Shown: positions 16,981 through 26,386, counted from the first letter of the stretch. The stretch is 64,000 nucleotides of DNA from Williamsia limnetica (GCF_003217475.1 NZ_QJSP01000006.1:266165-330164); one strand, 5' to 3'. The notes: generated by a model not told the origin, from the sequence alone. Made by a program: numbers and translations.

Positions 16981-17850
16981 TCAGGTGGGTTTGGTGCCCA
17001 TCTGGGCCAGGACGAGCTTTTCCGCGACTCCGACGAAGGCGTAGAGCACGATCGAAGCGACCGTGATGACCAGCACCGAGGCCCAGAGTTCGTTGTAGGC
17101 GGCTGCAGGCAGGGCCTGCTGCAACGTGGCGCCCAGACCAGTGTTGGTGCCTAGCCACTCGGCGACAGTTGCGCCGATCATGGCGCCGGGTACGGATACT
17201 TTGGCCGCGGCGAACAGCGCCGGCACCGCCGAGGGCAGCGACGCCATCCGCATCGAGGTCATCCGGGTGCCGCCGTAGGCGACGATGACGTCGTTGATCT
17301 GCTTGGGTGCGTTGGCGAGTCCGGTCATGATCATCACCAGGGCAGGGAAGAACACGACGATGCCGCCCATGACGGCGACCACCGCGACCCCGCGGCCGAC
17401 CACCAGTGTGATCAGGGGCGTCATCGCGACCAGCGGAACCGAACGGAGCAACATGGCGATGGGCATGAATGTCTGTGCGACAGGCCGGAACATCACGAAC
17501 AGTGCCGCCGCGATGATGGCGGCGCCCATCCCGCACACAAAACCTATTCCCGCGTCTTTCAACGTGATCCAAAGGTTGTCCAGGATTTCGCTGCGGTTTG
17601 TCGCCGACGCCGGCTCGGTGAACAGATAGTGGAAGACGTCGATCGGGGTCTTGCCGATGATGGGGCCGATGTCGGGAAAGGCCAGCAGGAACAGCCACCA
17701 GATCACCAGGATCAGGAAGAACGAGATGATCAGGGAGCCGATGAACTTCGCGATCTCCCAGGAGATCGCCTTCGCGTTGCCCGAGTTGGCCTGCGCGGCA
17801 GCGGCGGCGGGGACCGGTGCCGACGGCGGTGCCTTGGTGGTGGCGGTCAT
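16981..17850 (-). CDS. ABC importer permease (SsuC/TauC type), second copy
   Basis: A 289-aa membrane protein with six predicted helices. The cytoplasmic EAA-like loop reads DVIVAYGGTRMTSMRMASLPSAVPALFAAAKVSVPGAMIG near residue 185, the coupling site for the ATPase. The first 30 residues are alanine- and proline-rich. Start ATG 17850 overlaps the stop of the upstream permease (ATGA). It forms the transmembrane heterodimer with that protein. Confidence 0.88.
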   Translation of the reverse strand: MTATTKAPPSAPVPAAAAAQANSGNAKAISWEIAKFIGSLIISFFLILVIWWLFLLAFPDIGPIIGKTPIDVFHYLFTEPASATNRSEILDNLWITLKDAGIGFVCGMGAAIIAAALFVMFRPVAQTFMPIAMLLRSVPLVAMTPLITLVVGRGVAVVAVMGGIVVFFPALVMIMTGLANAPKQINDVIVAYGGTRMTSMRMASLPSAVPALFAAAKVSVPGAMIGATVAEWLGTNTGLGATLQQALPAAAYNELWASVLVITVASIVLYAFVGVAEKLVLAQMGTKPT

Positions 17851-18656
17851 TTGCTGCCTGCCATTCCGGTGCTGTAACGGGTGACGTAGGTCGAGATCAC
17901 CGCGACGATCGCGTACCCCACACCGGCGACGGCGCCGGCGACGAGCGCGATGGCCCACACCGCCGGGATGTCGCCGCGCTGCTGGGCAACGATGAGTGCC
18001 GGTCCTGCCCCGCGTTCGGGCATGGCCAGGAACTCACCGAGCACCGCGCCGAGGACGGCTGCCGGGGCGGCGATCTTCAGGGCGGCAAAGGTACTGGGCA
18101 GGGCGGAGACAACCCGGACCCGGACGAGCTGGGCGATGGTCCCGCCGCCGTACACCTTCACCAGGTCGAGGCTGGCCTGGTGCGGTGACCGAAGACCGGC
18201 GAGGGTGCCGATCATCGTGGTGAAGAAGACGGAGATGGCAGCCAGGAAGATGATCATCGTCTGGACTTCGGCGAAGGCGACCTGGACGATCGGGGCGACC
18301 GCGATGATCGGGGTGCAGTAGCTGATGATCGCGAGCTGGGTCGCGACCCCCTCGATCAGCGGGATGATGACCACCATCAGGGCGAGCCCGATGGCGAGCA
18401 CGTTGCCCCACATGAACCCACGGAGCGACAGTTCGATGGTCGGGCCGAAGTTGTTGGCGTAGTAGGTCCATCCCTGGTCACCGATGGTCTGCAGTACGGC
18501 CCAGGGGGTAGGGATGGTGCCCTTGAACCATTCGAAGTGCCCGGCGACGGACCAGAGCAGCAGGACCACGATGATGCCGGTCGCGCCGGCGCCCCAGCGT
18601 TTGCCGGCCTGCTGGGCACGACCGGTGAAAGGCGTTGTGGCTGCGAGGGTGCTCAC
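17847..18656 (-). CDS. ABC importer permease (SsuC/TauC type), first copy
   Basis: A 269-aa six-helix permease. The coupling loop [47 protein letters not shown] is clear in the second half. GTG 18656 overlaps the ATPase stop in GTGA, and its own stop overlaps the next permease in ATGA, so three genes are translationally coupled. Two different permeases indicate a heterodimeric channel. Confidence 0.88.
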   Translation of the reverse strand: MSTLAATTPFTGRAQQAGKRWGAGATGIIVVLLLWSVAGHFEWFKGTIPTPWAVLQTIGDQGWTYYANNFGPTIELSLRGFMWGNVLAIGLALMVVIIPLIEGVATQLAIISYCTPIIAVAPIVQVAFAEVQTMIIFLAAISVFFTTMIGTLAGLRSPHQASLDLVKVYGGGTIAQLVRVRVVSALPSTFAALKIAAPAAVLGAVLGEFLAMPERGAGPALIVAQQRGDIPAVWAIALVAGAVAGVGYAIVAVISTYVTRYSTGMAGSK

Positions 18657-19504
18657 GCCACCCCCGCCGTTCCCTTGCTGCCGAAGAGCAGTCCGCTGAG
18701 GTGATCGTGCAGTGCATGGAACTCGGGGGTGCGCATCATCTCGGGCACCCGTGGCCGAGGCAGGTCGATGTCCACCATCTCGAGGATGGTGCCCGGCCGC
18801 GGACTCATCACCGCGACCACGTCCGAGAGGAATACGGCCTCACCGATGCCGTGGGTGACCATCAACGTGGTCGCAGGCTTCTCTGTCCAGATCCTGAGTA
18901 GTTCGATGTTGAGGCGTTGGCGGGTCATGTCGTCGAGTGCGCCGAACGGTTCGTCGAGCAGCAAGGCGGTCGGCTTCACCACGAGCGCTCTAGCGATCGA
19001 GACCCGTTGGCGCATACCGCCGGACAAGGTCGCGGGTTTGGCCTTCTCGAAACCCTTGAGACCCACGAGCTCGATCAGATCCGCGATCGCGGTCTTGTCG
19101 ATCGGGAGGCCCGCGACCTGCAGGGGGAGTTTGATGTTCGACTCCACGCTGCGCCAGGGCAACAACGCCGAGTCCTGGAACGCGATACCGAGGCCGTGTT
19201 GTGATTGCAGCTCTCTGGGGGAGCGCCCGTTCATCAGCGCGGTACCCGCCGTCGACTCCTCGAGCCCGGCGAGGATCCGCAGCACCGTCGACTTGCCGCA
19301 GCCAGAGGGTCCGAGCAGTGACAGGAAGGCACCTTCGGAAGTTTGCAGGTCGACGTCGTGCAGCGCGGTCACGGACGAACCACCGCGCAGGCCCGCGGAC
19401 TTGAATTCCTTGGTCAGCCCGGAGATGTTGATCCCGGTGCCGAGCGGGCGCGCGGTCTTGACGGTGGCGACCGGATCGGTGTCCGGGATGTCGGTGGAGC
19501 TCAT
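18653..19504 (-). CDS. ABC importer ATP-binding protein (SsuB/TauB type)
   Basis: A 283-aa ATPase with Walker [10 protein letters not shown] near residue 65, Q-loop [10 protein letters not shown], signature [15 protein letters not shown], Walker [14 protein letters not shown] and switch histidine in [10 protein letters not shown]. This is the SsuB/TauB/ThiZ subgroup that powers NMT1/SsuA-type importers. It is the first gene of the operon ATPase - permease - permease - binding protein. It diverges from the glycosyltransferase, with both promoters in the 121-bp gap. Confidence 0.92.
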   Translation of the reverse strand: MSSTDIPDTDPVATVKTARPLGTGINISGLTKEFKSAGLRGGSSVTALHDVDLQTSEGAFLSLLGPSGCGKSTVLRILAGLEESTAGTALMNGRSPRELQSQHGLGIAFQDSALLPWRSVESNIKLPLQVAGLPIDKTAIADLIELVGLKGFEKAKPATLSGGMRQRVSIARALVVKPTALLLDEPFGALDDMTRQRLNIELLRIWTEKPATTLMVTHGIGEAVFLSDVVAVMSPRPGTILEMVDIDLPRPRVPEMMRTPEFHALHDHLSGLLFGSKGTAGVA

Positions 19505-19625
19505 ATTCCGCGACGCTAGGCGGCGCTGGTTTCTTGCGCGTTACGCACGCGTTACTGCCCTCGTACCCAATCCCCAGGTGATCATCGATTCGGCAGCAAC
19601 GGTTTTCGGTGACTATCGTGCGGGC

Positions 19626-20918
19626 ATGCAGATTGTGCTGATGTTCTACGGGAGCCGCGGCGATATCCAGCCCGGCATCGCAGCGGGCCTTGAATTGCAG
19701 AGACGTGGCCACGACGTCGCGATCGCCGTCCCGCCGAACTTCGTCGACTTCGCCACCGGCCTGGGGCTCCGGGCCTACCCGGTCGGTCTCGACACCTCAT
19801 CGGTCTGGGACACCCCGAATGCGAAGAAGGTACTCGCGACGAAGAACCCGTACACCAAGTTCACGCTCGCGTCCGAGACGATCAAGGCCGGGTTCGCCGC
19901 GTTCGACGCGGACATGATCGCGCTGCTCTGCGGACCCGACCCGGTGTTGTCGGGAGTCGACGCGCTCGTCAGCGGTCCGCTGTGTCAGGAGCGTGTGTAC
20001 GGCTTCGCCGAGAAACTGGGCATCGCGTTCTCGGTCATGAGATTTGGTCCGTTCTCGGAGAACGGGATCATCGGAGCGATTCCGGGGGTGACCCGAGACC
20101 TGCCTCCGCGGGTCAATCGGGCGTCGTGGCGGGTGTCGGATGCGCTGACCTGGACGTTCACCAGGGGAGCCGAGAACACCTTCCGGAGCAAGCTAGACCT
20201 CGAACCTGCGTCCGGGTCGCTGCAAGAGCGACTCACTCGCGACGGCGCGGTCCAGGTGCAGGCCTACGACCCAATCCTGTTCCCGGGGCTTGCCGAGGAA
20301 TGGGGTGAGGCGAAACCGATCGTCGGCTACCTCGACCTCCCCGCCGCGGCGCGCGGCGGCCTCACCGAATCGTCCCGGTCCGACCCGGCGTTGTGGTCGT
20401 GGCTGACCGAGGGGGACCCGCCGGTGCACATCACGTTCGGCAGCGTGCCGGTGCGCGACCCCGTCGCATTGACCGACGTGATCGTCCGCGCCGCGCGGTC
20501 GGTGGGGGTCCGCACCCTGATCACGATGAAGGGCAGGTCCGACGGCCCCGACCCGGCGCACCCCGACGTCTATTTCGCGCGCGCACTCGATCACGCCGCC
20601 GTGTTGCCCCACTGCCGGGCGATCGTCCACCACGGGGGAGCGGGCACCACCGCCGCCGGTCTGCGCGCCGGACTACCCACGATGGTCTGCTCCGGCGGCG
20701 CCGACCAGGCCTACTGGGGCGCCCAGGTGACGCGACTGAAGGTCGGTACCGCCACTCGGCTCAAGGGCCTCGACGAGGCCACGCTGACCGCCGGTCTCCG
20801 AGAGATCCTGACTCCGGAGGCGGGTGAGCACGCGCGGTTGTTGGCGCAGCACCTCATCGCCCCGGACGTGGCGGTGTCGCGGGCGGTGGACATCCTCGAG
20901 AGGTCCGCGGCCGCCTGA
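19626..20918 (+). CDS. GT1 family glycosyltransferase (UDP-sugar dependent)
   Basis: A 430-aa GT-B enzyme. The N-terminal FYGSRGDIQPGIAAGLELQRRGHDVAIAVP matches the sterol/rhamnosyl glucosyltransferase branch, and the C-terminal donor-site motif HHGGAGTTAAGLRAGLP followed by GADQAYWGAQV is intact. It transfers a sugar from UDP-sugar to a small lipophilic acceptor, possibly a glycolipid. The open frame extends to 18729, but that stretch is antisense to the ATPase; ATG 19626 lies 6 nt after TATCGT (leaderless) and matches the family start. Confidence 0.88.
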   Translation: MQIVLMFYGSRGDIQPGIAAGLELQRRGHDVAIAVPPNFVDFATGLGLRAYPVGLDTSSVWDTPNAKKVLATKNPYTKFTLASETIKAGFAAFDADMIALLCGPDPVLSGVDALVSGPLCQERVYGFAEKLGIAFSVMRFGPFSENGIIGAIPGVTRDLPPRVNRASWRVSDALTWTFTRGAENTFRSKLDLEPASGSLQERLTRDGAVQVQAYDPILFPGLAEEWGEAKPIVGYLDLPAAARGGLTESSRSDPALWSWLTEGDPPVHITFGSVPVRDPVALTDVIVRAARSVGVRTLITMKGRSDGPDPAHPDVYFARALDHAAVLPHCRAIVHHGGAGTTAAGLRAGLPTMVCSGGADQAYWGAQVTRLKVGTATRLKGLDEATLTAGLREILTPEAGEHARLLAQHLIAPDVAVSRAVDILERSAAA

Positions 20919-20928
20919 CGCACAATCC

Positions 20929-20988
20929 GAAATTGGGGCCTTTTGGCGAGCAAACCCGCAGGTGAGCTCCGCCAAAAGGCCCCATTTC
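20929..20988. terminator. Long inverted repeat between convergent genes, probable bidirectional terminator
   Basis: Left arm 20929-20948 and right arm 20970-20988 are complementary over 19 bp apart from one extra T in the left arm. The core is GGGGCCTTTTGGCG against CGCCAAAAGGCCCC, so each strand has a T-run within the stem. It sits 10 bp after the glycosyltransferase stop and 14 bp before the exporter permease stop. Confidence 0.65.
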
Positions 20989-21002
20989 CGGGTGGTCGGG
21001 GA

Positions 21003-22217
21003 CTAGCCCTTGATTGCTTCCATCCACTTGACCCGCGCACCGGTGCGCAGGATGTTGCGCTGGTAGATGCGGGCGGCCAGCCAGGTGGCGATGGCGCAGG
21101 CGATGATCATCAACACGATGGTGGCGATCACCTGGAAGATCGATGCGTCGCCGGTCGCGATACGCATCGGCATGATCGACGCCGAGAACGGTGGGATCCA
21201 GGCGAGGGTCTGCATCAGGGTGCTGTCGAGCGCGTTGATGCCGAAGATGGCGGCATAGATGACGGCCATGGCCAGGATCGTCAGTGGCGCAGAACTCGAT
21301 CCCAGCTCTTCCTGTCGAGACACCACGGCACCGGTGGCGGCGTACAGGGTTGCGAAGAACAGGAATCCGAGGATGAACCAGACGATGACGGCGGCGAACA
21401 TGGAACCGGCGGTCGACGGTACGTCGAGCAGGCCGGTCGCCAGCGCCGTTATCAGGGCTGTGCCGCCGAGTAGGACCACCTGCGCAAACGCCATGAGCCC
21501 GATGCCGACGATCTTGCCCCACAACAGGTGCAGTGGCTTGATGGTGGCGAGCAGCAGTTCGACGACGCGCGATGTCTTCTCCTCCACCACGCCGGCAGCA
21601 ACCATGGAGCCACCCTGCAACACCGCGAACATCAGCAGGGACACACCGGTCAGTGCGATGGCGATCCGTTGTCCCTCATTGGGTTTGGCCGGTTCGGTTT
21701 CGGTGACGTTGAGCGTGGAATCGGCTGTGATGGCGGCGAGGTCGACGTTTTCTGCGGCCAGCGCCTTGCTCAATCCGTCTTGGCTGACGGACGTGCGCAG
21801 CACGCCTTCGAGGGTGCCGTCCAGATCGTCTTTGGTGATCGCGTCGTAGCTGTTGCCGGTGCCGGTCGGCACGAGAGCGACCGCGACATCGCCCTTTTCG
21901 GCTTCCGTTCGAGCTTCGTCGGCGTCGGCAAGGGGCACGATCTCGATCTTCTCGCCCGATGCGTCACCGACCTCGACGATCGTCTGTGACATCTCCGGGT
22001 TGTCGCCGACCAGCCCCACCTTGGTGGCTTTGTCGTTGCCGGTGAAGATCGACAGGACGATGATGCCCGCGATGATGACCACCAGCAGGATGATGTTGGT
22101 GATGATGAAGGACTTGGTCGCGGCCCGGGTGGTGATCTCGCGACGGGCGACGAGGCTGATGGCCCGGCCGGCACCGAGGCGGCCAGAGCTGGGAGTCTGA
22201 GAAGAATTGAAGCTCAT
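21003..22217 (-). CDS. ABC-2 type exporter permease (NatB-like)
   Basis: A 404-aa permease. One helix at about residues 37-57 is followed by a ~110-residue extracytoplasmic domain and then a cluster of five hydrophobic segments after residue 185, the layout of ABC2_membrane_3/NatB proteins. The motif GVVEEKTSRVVELLLATIKPLHLLWGKI after the second helix is characteristic of the group. ATG 22217 overlaps the ATPase stop (ATGA). Substrate unknown; relatives export Na+, lipids or peptides. Confidence 0.85.
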   Translation of the reverse strand: MSFNSSQTPSSGRLGAGRAISLVARREITTRAATKSFIITNIILLVVIIAGIIVLSIFTGNDKATKVGLVGDNPEMSQTIVEVGDASGEKIEIVPLADADEARTEAEKGDVAVALVPTGTGNSYDAITKDDLDGTLEGVLRTSVSQDGLSKALAAENVDLAAITADSTLNVTETEPAKPNEGQRIAIALTGVSLLMFAVLQGGSMVAAGVVEEKTSRVVELLLATIKPLHLLWGKIVGIGLMAFAQVVLLGGTALITALATGLLDVPSTAGSMFAAVIVWFILGFLFFATLYAATGAVVSRQEELGSSSAPLTILAMAVIYAAIFGINALDSTLMQTLAWIPPFSASIMPMRIATGDASIFQVIATIVLMIIACAIATWLAARIYQRNILRTGARVKWMEAIKG

Positions 22218-23110
22218 GCGGATACAACCTCTCGGAACAGTTCGGTCAGATCGGGCTTGGACAGGGCGAAGTGCGTGACCGGCCCGGTGGCGAGTGCGGC
22301 GGCGAGGATGGCTTGCTCGTCGGTGCCGGGGGTCAGGCTCACCGTCGTGAGGGCGCCGCGCTGCACGCTGCCCTGCACGCCGGGTAGATGGTCGGCCCAT
22401 CCGGAGGGTGCGGCCGGGGCGCCCACGTCCAGCCGGATCTCGCCGGTGGATCGGAGGTCGTCGACCGTGCCGAGAGCTCGCATGGTTCCCTTGGTGATGA
22501 TCCCGACCCGATCGCACAGTCGCTGGACCAACTCGAGCTGGTGGCTCGAGAAGATCACCGGTACCCCTTGCGCGGCCTTCTCTTTGAGCACGTCGCTCAT
22601 CACGTCGACGGCGACGGGGTCGAGGCCGGAGAACGGTTCGTCGAGCACCAGGACGTCAGGATTGTGGACCAGGGCGGCCGCGAGTTGCACTCGCTGCTGA
22701 TTGCCCAGGCTCAGATTGTTGACGTCGTCGTTGATCCGTTCGTGGATCCCGAGTCGGCGCACCCAGGTCTCGACCTGATCGTCGGCCTCGGCCCGCGACA
22801 ACCCGTGTAGCTGTGCGAGGAACGAGAGCTGCTTGCCGACTTTCATCTTGGGATAGAGGCCCCGCTCCTCGGGCATGTACCCGATGCGGCGGCGCAGGTC
22901 GAGATCGATGGGCCTCTCGCCGAGGCGTACCTGCCCCGAATCCGCGCCGAGGACGCCGAGGATGATGCGCATGGTGGTCGACTTGCCGGCACCGTTGGAA
23001 CCGACGAATCCGAAGATCTCGCCGGGCGCGACGGTGAAGCTCATGTCCTGCAGGGCCGTGAGCGACCCGTACCTCTTGGTCAGTCTGTCGACGATCAGCG
23101 GGGCGGTCAC
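22214..23110 (-). CDS. ABC exporter ATP-binding protein (NatA-like)
   Basis: A 298-aa ATPase: Walker A GSNGAGKST near residue 38, Walker B VLVLDEPFSGLDP, switch histidine in IFSSHQLE. The signature reads LSLGNQQRVQLAAAL, with Leu-Gly-Asn in place of the usual Gly-Gly-Gln, as is common in NatA-type exporters. GTG 23110 follows AGGAGG by 9 nt and overlaps the membrane-protein stop (GTGA); a longer in-frame start at 23224 would lie antisense-like within that gene. It drives the 21003-22217 permease. Confidence 0.9.
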   Translation of the reverse strand: MTAPLIVDRLTKRYGSLTALQDMSFTVAPGEIFGFVGSNGAGKSTTMRIILGVLGADSGQVRLGERPIDLDLRRRIGYMPEERGLYPKMKVGKQLSFLAQLHGLSRAEADDQVETWVRRLGIHERINDDVNNLSLGNQQRVQLAAALVHNPDVLVLDEPFSGLDPVAVDVMSDVLKEKAAQGVPVIFSSHQLELVQRLCDRVGIITKGTMRALGTVDDLRSTGEIRLDVGAPAAPSGWADHLPGVQGSVQRGALTTVSLTPGTDEQAILAAALATGPVTHFALSKPDLTELFREVVSA

Positions 23111-23757
23111 TGGTCCAATCCTCCTGTGTTGGTGGCATTCCTGGTTTCGTGCGGGGGTGCGTGGGTGTATTCCGGTTGGTCGTAGACGACGTAGTCCTCG
23201 GGGTCGGGGTCGTTGAGCCACCACGCGAGTAGGCAGGTGGGCAGGCAGGTGGCGCCGATGACGAGGACGATCAGCAGCATGCCGGCTCCGTAGACGACCT
23301 GACCGCTCACACTGTCGTCTGCGCCGTTCGAGATCACGATCAGCAGGAGATAGGGAACGAACATGCCGACCCAGAGGGCGGTGTAGGCAAGTGAGCGGGC
23401 AGCGTTGCGGGTGGACAGCTGGATTTCGTCGAGTGCCGCCGCGGGTGCATCACTCACATTCAAGGTGATGGCGCGCAGAACGTACAGGACCGGCAGGAAA
23501 ACACCAACGATCAAGACGATGAACGGCAGACCGAACCACATCGTGAAGAACGCGGCGATGCTCGCGGCGAGGACGAGGACCCAGGTGATGATGAGCGCGA
23601 CCACGAGTCGCCGGGCCGACGCGCGGTTGCGCAGACGCGGGAAGCGGCTTCCCCAGCGTCGTAGGAACTTCTCGTGACTCTTTGCCTGCCACCCCTCGTA
23701 GCCGCGCCACCAGCCGGGCTTGGCCGATTCAGGGATGGCGGAGTTCGGATGGTTCAT
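23107..23757 (-). CDS. Four-helix membrane protein in the exporter operon
   Basis: A 216-aa protein I do not recognise by family. It has a basic N-terminal tail (FLRRWGSRFPRLRNRASARR), four hydrophobic segments at roughly residues 51-72, 74-95, 122-144 and 155-178, and a polar C-terminus. It lies between the Xre regulator and the ATPase, overlapping both by 4 nt, so it is made with them. It may be an accessory subunit or sensor of the exporter. Confidence 0.7.
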   Translation of the reverse strand: MNHPNSAIPESAKPGWWRGYEGWQAKSHEKFLRRWGSRFPRLRNRASARRLVVALIITWVLVLAASIAAFFTMWFGLPFIVLIVGVFLPVLYVLRAITLNVSDAPAAALDEIQLSTRNAARSLAYTALWVGMFVPYLLLIVISNGADDSVSGQVVYGAGMLLIVLVIGATCLPTCLLAWWLNDPDPEDYVVYDQPEYTHAPPHETRNATNTGGLDQ

Positions 23758-24032
23758 GACGGACCTCCGTTGTTGCTGCGGTACAGCTGGGTTGACATCG
23801 CGCTGAACTCGTGGCGGCTGAAGACCGCCTCGACCGGGAGCCGGAACACGTCGCAGATCCGGAAGGCCAGATCGAGGCTCGGGTAGTTGTCACCCCGCTC
23901 CAGTGATCCGATGGACTGGACATTGACTCCGACCAGTTCGGCCAATTGCGCGCGCGACATCCGGCGTTCGGCGCGGAGTACGCCGATGCGGTTGCAGATC
24001 GGCAGGTGCTCTGCCTTCTTGACCGGACTCAC
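23754..24032 (-). CDS. Xre-family helix-turn-helix regulator
   Basis: A 92-aa regulator with one HTH: NRIGVLRAERRMSRAQLAELVGVNVQSIGSLERGDNYPSLDLAFRICDVF, the compact form common next to ABC exporters. The final 25 residues are a short tail. GTG 24032 is chosen: a 24098 start would put the -35 box and palindrome inside the coding region. It heads an operon of four genes joined by 4-nt overlaps, and probably represses it through the palindrome at 24042-24059. Confidence 0.8.
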   Translation of the reverse strand: MSPVKKAEHLPICNRIGVLRAERRMSRAQLAELVGVNVQSIGSLERGDNYPSLDLAFRICDVFRLPVEAVFSRHEFSAMSTQLYRSNNGGPS

Positions 24033-24039
24033 AGAACTA

Positions 24040-24068
24040 AGTGTTGTGAAAACACAACAAGATGTCAA
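24040..24068 (-). promoter_or_regulatory. Promoter of the Xre-exporter operon with an 18-bp perfect palindrome
   Basis: On the minus strand TTGACA (24068-24063) and AACACT (24045-24040) are 17 bp apart, with GTG 24032 exactly 7 nt downstream (leaderless). The spacer is filled by the perfect palindrome TGTTGTGAAAACACAACA (24042-24059), which reaches into the -10 box. This is a classic repressor position, most likely for the Xre protein itself. Confidence 0.65.
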
Positions 24069-24147
24069 GGATTCTGCCCATATTGGTGGCCGAAACATTT
24101 AGCCAGAGTCGCTAACTTCCCAGTGGCGAGGAGTCGGCGGGTCGCGG

Positions 24148-25149
24148 TCAGGAGTTCTCGGCGATCACCATCTCGAGAATTCCGGCTCCGAGCGGCACCG
24201 CGGTGCAGGGTGCGGTGACCCCGGCGCCGGGGTCGAGCGCCGAGTGTACGAGCGCGATGGCGAAGTCGTCATAGGGCATGCGGAAGTGGCCGCTCTGGTT
24301 GACCGGGCAGAGGTCGGAGATCACCAAATTCGTGGCTCCGGGCCCCCGCAGGCCGGCGTTGCTCAGCGGCTGGATCACCTCGTCGACCCGCGAGGAGATG
24401 GTTGTGTATTCGACTCCGGGGACGGTGTCGGAGGGGTTGTTCAGCCCTTCGAGCAGCGGCGAGCCCTGCGACTGTTGCCACAACGCGGTCGAGACGACCT
24501 CGGCGGGCAGCACCGTCTTCGCCAGATCCATCGAACCGGGTATCAGCTCGGCCAGCGGGACGAGCCCATAAAGGGTGCCGCCATAGCTGGGCGATGCCAG
24601 GCCGACCCAGCGCTTCACCGCGTCGGCGCCGCCCAGTCGATTGGTGTAGTACCTCGACACCGTCGCGCCTTGCGAGTATCCGACCAGGTCGACCTCGGTG
24701 GCGCCGCTCGATCGCCGGACCTCGTCGACGAACACGCCGAGCTGCCCGGCGCTTGTCGGGATGTCTTCGGTGCCGAAGGTTCTCGCACCCGGCGCGGAGC
24801 CGTAGTTGAGTGCGTACACGCAGAAACCGGCGTCGGCGAGATACGGACCGATTGCCGCGTAGTCGGAGTATGCGGAGGAATCGGTGCCGTGCAGGAGTAT
24901 CACCGGGCGTGGATGTGTCGCCGAAGGAACGCAGGTGAAGTCGTTGACCCCCGGCGGTACTGCGCCGGGGTGCGCGCGGGCGTATCGCGACGCATCGGGA
25001 TGTGTGCTCTGGGAAGGGGCGATGACCCCGGGGACCTGCGAGATAGAGAACAGCACGGGCGGCGGGGTTGCTGCCGCGGGTGATGCGAGACAGACGGCAG
25101 CGATCGCGCTGATCCCCACGGCTGCGGTCCTGGACAGACGTTTGCGCAT
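24148..25149 (-). CDS. Secreted lipase/esterase, alpha/beta hydrolase fold
   Basis: A 333-aa protein with a Sec signal peptide (MRKRLSRTAAVGISAIAAV, cleavage after ~27, ASPAAA). The mature enzyme shows an oxyanion loop LLHGTDSSAY, nucleophile Ser in VGYSQGATVSRYY, and a late histidine in NQSGHFRMPYDD; cysteines in FTCVPS, AGFCVYA, DLCPV and APCTAV could form disulfides. This matches lipase class 2/EstB-type actinobacterial triacylglycerol lipases. ATG 25149 follows GAGGTGG; an upstream in-frame ATG at 25218 would precede the signal peptide with a polar tail. Confidence 0.83.
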   Translation of the reverse strand: MRKRLSRTAAVGISAIAAVCLASPAAATPPPVLFSISQVPGVIAPSQSTHPDASRYARAHPGAVPPGVNDFTCVPSATHPRPVILLHGTDSSAYSDYAAIGPYLADAGFCVYALNYGSAPGARTFGTEDIPTSAGQLGVFVDEVRRSSGATEVDLVGYSQGATVSRYYTNRLGGADAVKRWVGLASPSYGGTLYGLVPLAELIPGSMDLAKTVLPAEVVSTALWQQSQGSPLLEGLNNPSDTVPGVEYTTISSRVDEVIQPLSNAGLRGPGATNLVISDLCPVNQSGHFRMPYDDFAIALVHSALDPGAGVTAPCTAVPLGAGILEMVIAENS

Positions 25150-25231
25150 GCGCCACCTCTTCGAGTCGCCCGACCCCGCTGACCTGTACATCTCACCACC
25201 GGGGGCCACCGCGCGCACTCCGTCGGGAACA

Positions 25232-26356
25232 TTACGTACGTTCGGGGGACCTCGAGAGCACGTCTTGGACGACCCGGGCGGCTTCGCGGCCTGCGCGATT
25301 GGCGCCGATGGTCGAGGCCGATGGCCCGTACCCCAGCAGCTGTACCCGGGGCTCGGCTGCGACCACGGTCGCGAGGCGGCCGGTCATCACGATGCCGCCG
25401 CCCGGCCCGCGCAGTTTCAGCGGCGCGAGGTGGTCGAGCGAGCTGCGAAAACCTGTGCACCACAATATGACGTCGACGTCGAGATGATCGGATCCGGCGT
25501 GGCCGGGGGTGCAGTCCCAGCACACGCCGGTGTCGGTGATGCGGGTGAACATCGGCCGCCACTGCAGGATCCCGTCGGCCCTGGCGCTCCTGATGGCGTC
25601 GTTGACCGGCAACCCCGTCACCGACACCACCGAGCCGGGTGCGAGTCCGGCGCGCACGCGTTGCTCGACCCGGGCGACAGCGGCGCGGCCCTGCTCGGCG
25701 GTGAACGACCTCTCGGTGAAGCGGGGCTCGGTCCTGCTGCACCAGAAGGTCTGCACCCCTTCGGCTTCACGCGCGATCTCGATCAGCAGCTGCACTGCTG
25801 AGATCCCTGCGCCCACCACCAGGACTCGCTGACCCGCAAAGGCGCCGGGGCCGAAGTAATCGTGCGTGTGCAGCTGGGTGCCTGTGTAGCTTTCGATACC
25901 CGGAACGTAAGGGATGAAGGGGCGATCCCAGGTACCGGTCGCGTTGATCACGGTGCGAGCCAGCAGGTGTGAACCGTCGGCCGCCGTGACCCGGAAGTCG
26001 TCGCCCTCCTTCGACACGGTGCGGATGTGCACCGGGCGCTGCACCTTCAGATCGAACTTGTCCTCGTACTGTGCGAAATAGTCCGGCACCGCGGTGCGCG
26101 CGGGCCACTGATCGCACTCCGTGCCGAGGGCCTCGGACAATCCCAGGCCAGGGAGGTCGTGCACATTGTTTGCGCCGGCCAAAGTCAGTGTCGGCCAACG
26201 AAACTGCCATGCGCCGCCAGGCCCGGGGGAGTGGTCGAGCATGACGGTGCGGTCACCGAGGCCGAATCGGTGCAGGTAATACCCGGCGGACAGACCGGCC
26301 TGTCCGCCACCGATCACCACTACGTCTGTGCGACCTCCGAGGACTTGGGCGTTCAC
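25232..26356 (-). CDS. Flavin-containing monooxygenase (NAD(P)/FAD-dependent)
   Basis: A 374-aa two-dinucleotide flavoprotein: FAD site VVIGGGQAGLSAGYYL near residue 13, a FMO/BVMO-like ATGTWDRPFIPYVPGI near 130, and NADPH site VLVVGAGISAVQLL near 168. Relatives hydroxylate nucleophilic N or S or act in arsenic or siderophore chemistry; the substrate is not readable here. GTG 26356 is 7 nt after TACTGT (leaderless). The open frame continues to 27148 but that part is antisense to echA6. Confidence 0.85.
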   Translation of the reverse strand: MNAQVLGGRTDVVVIGGGQAGLSAGYYLHRFGLGDRTVMLDHSPGPGGAWQFRWPTLTLAGANNVHDLPGLGLSEALGTECDQWPARTAVPDYFAQYEDKFDLKVQRPVHIRTVSKEGDDFRVTAADGSHLLARTVINATGTWDRPFIPYVPGIESYTGTQLHTHDYFGPGAFAGQRVLVVGAGISAVQLLIEIAREAEGVQTFWCSRTEPRFTERSFTAEQGRAAVARVEQRVRAGLAPGSVVSVTGLPVNDAIRSARADGILQWRPMFTRITDTGVCWDCTPGHAGSDHLDVDVILWCTGFRSSLDHLAPLKLRGPGGGIVMTGRLATVVAAEPRVQLLGYGPSASTIGANRAGREAARVVQDVLSRSPERT

Positions 26357-26363
26357 ATCAGAA

Positions 26364-26379
26364 ACAGTAGCTGTACGCT
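26364..26379. promoter_or_regulatory. Back-to-back -10 boxes of two divergent leaderless genes
   Basis: Minus strand TACTGT (26369-26364) lies 7 nt before GTG 26356; plus strand TACGCT (26374-26379) lies 7 nt before ATG 26387. The two starts are only 30 bp apart, so each promoter's upstream contacts overlap the other's -10 box and the neighbouring gene. Confidence 0.6.
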
Positions 26380-26386
26380 GACTGCC

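Noticed and set aside
18729..19625. N-terminal extension of the glycosyltransferase frame
   Set aside because: These 299 codons are antisense to the ABC ATPase and do not match the GT1 family, which begins at ATG 19626 after a leaderless promoter.
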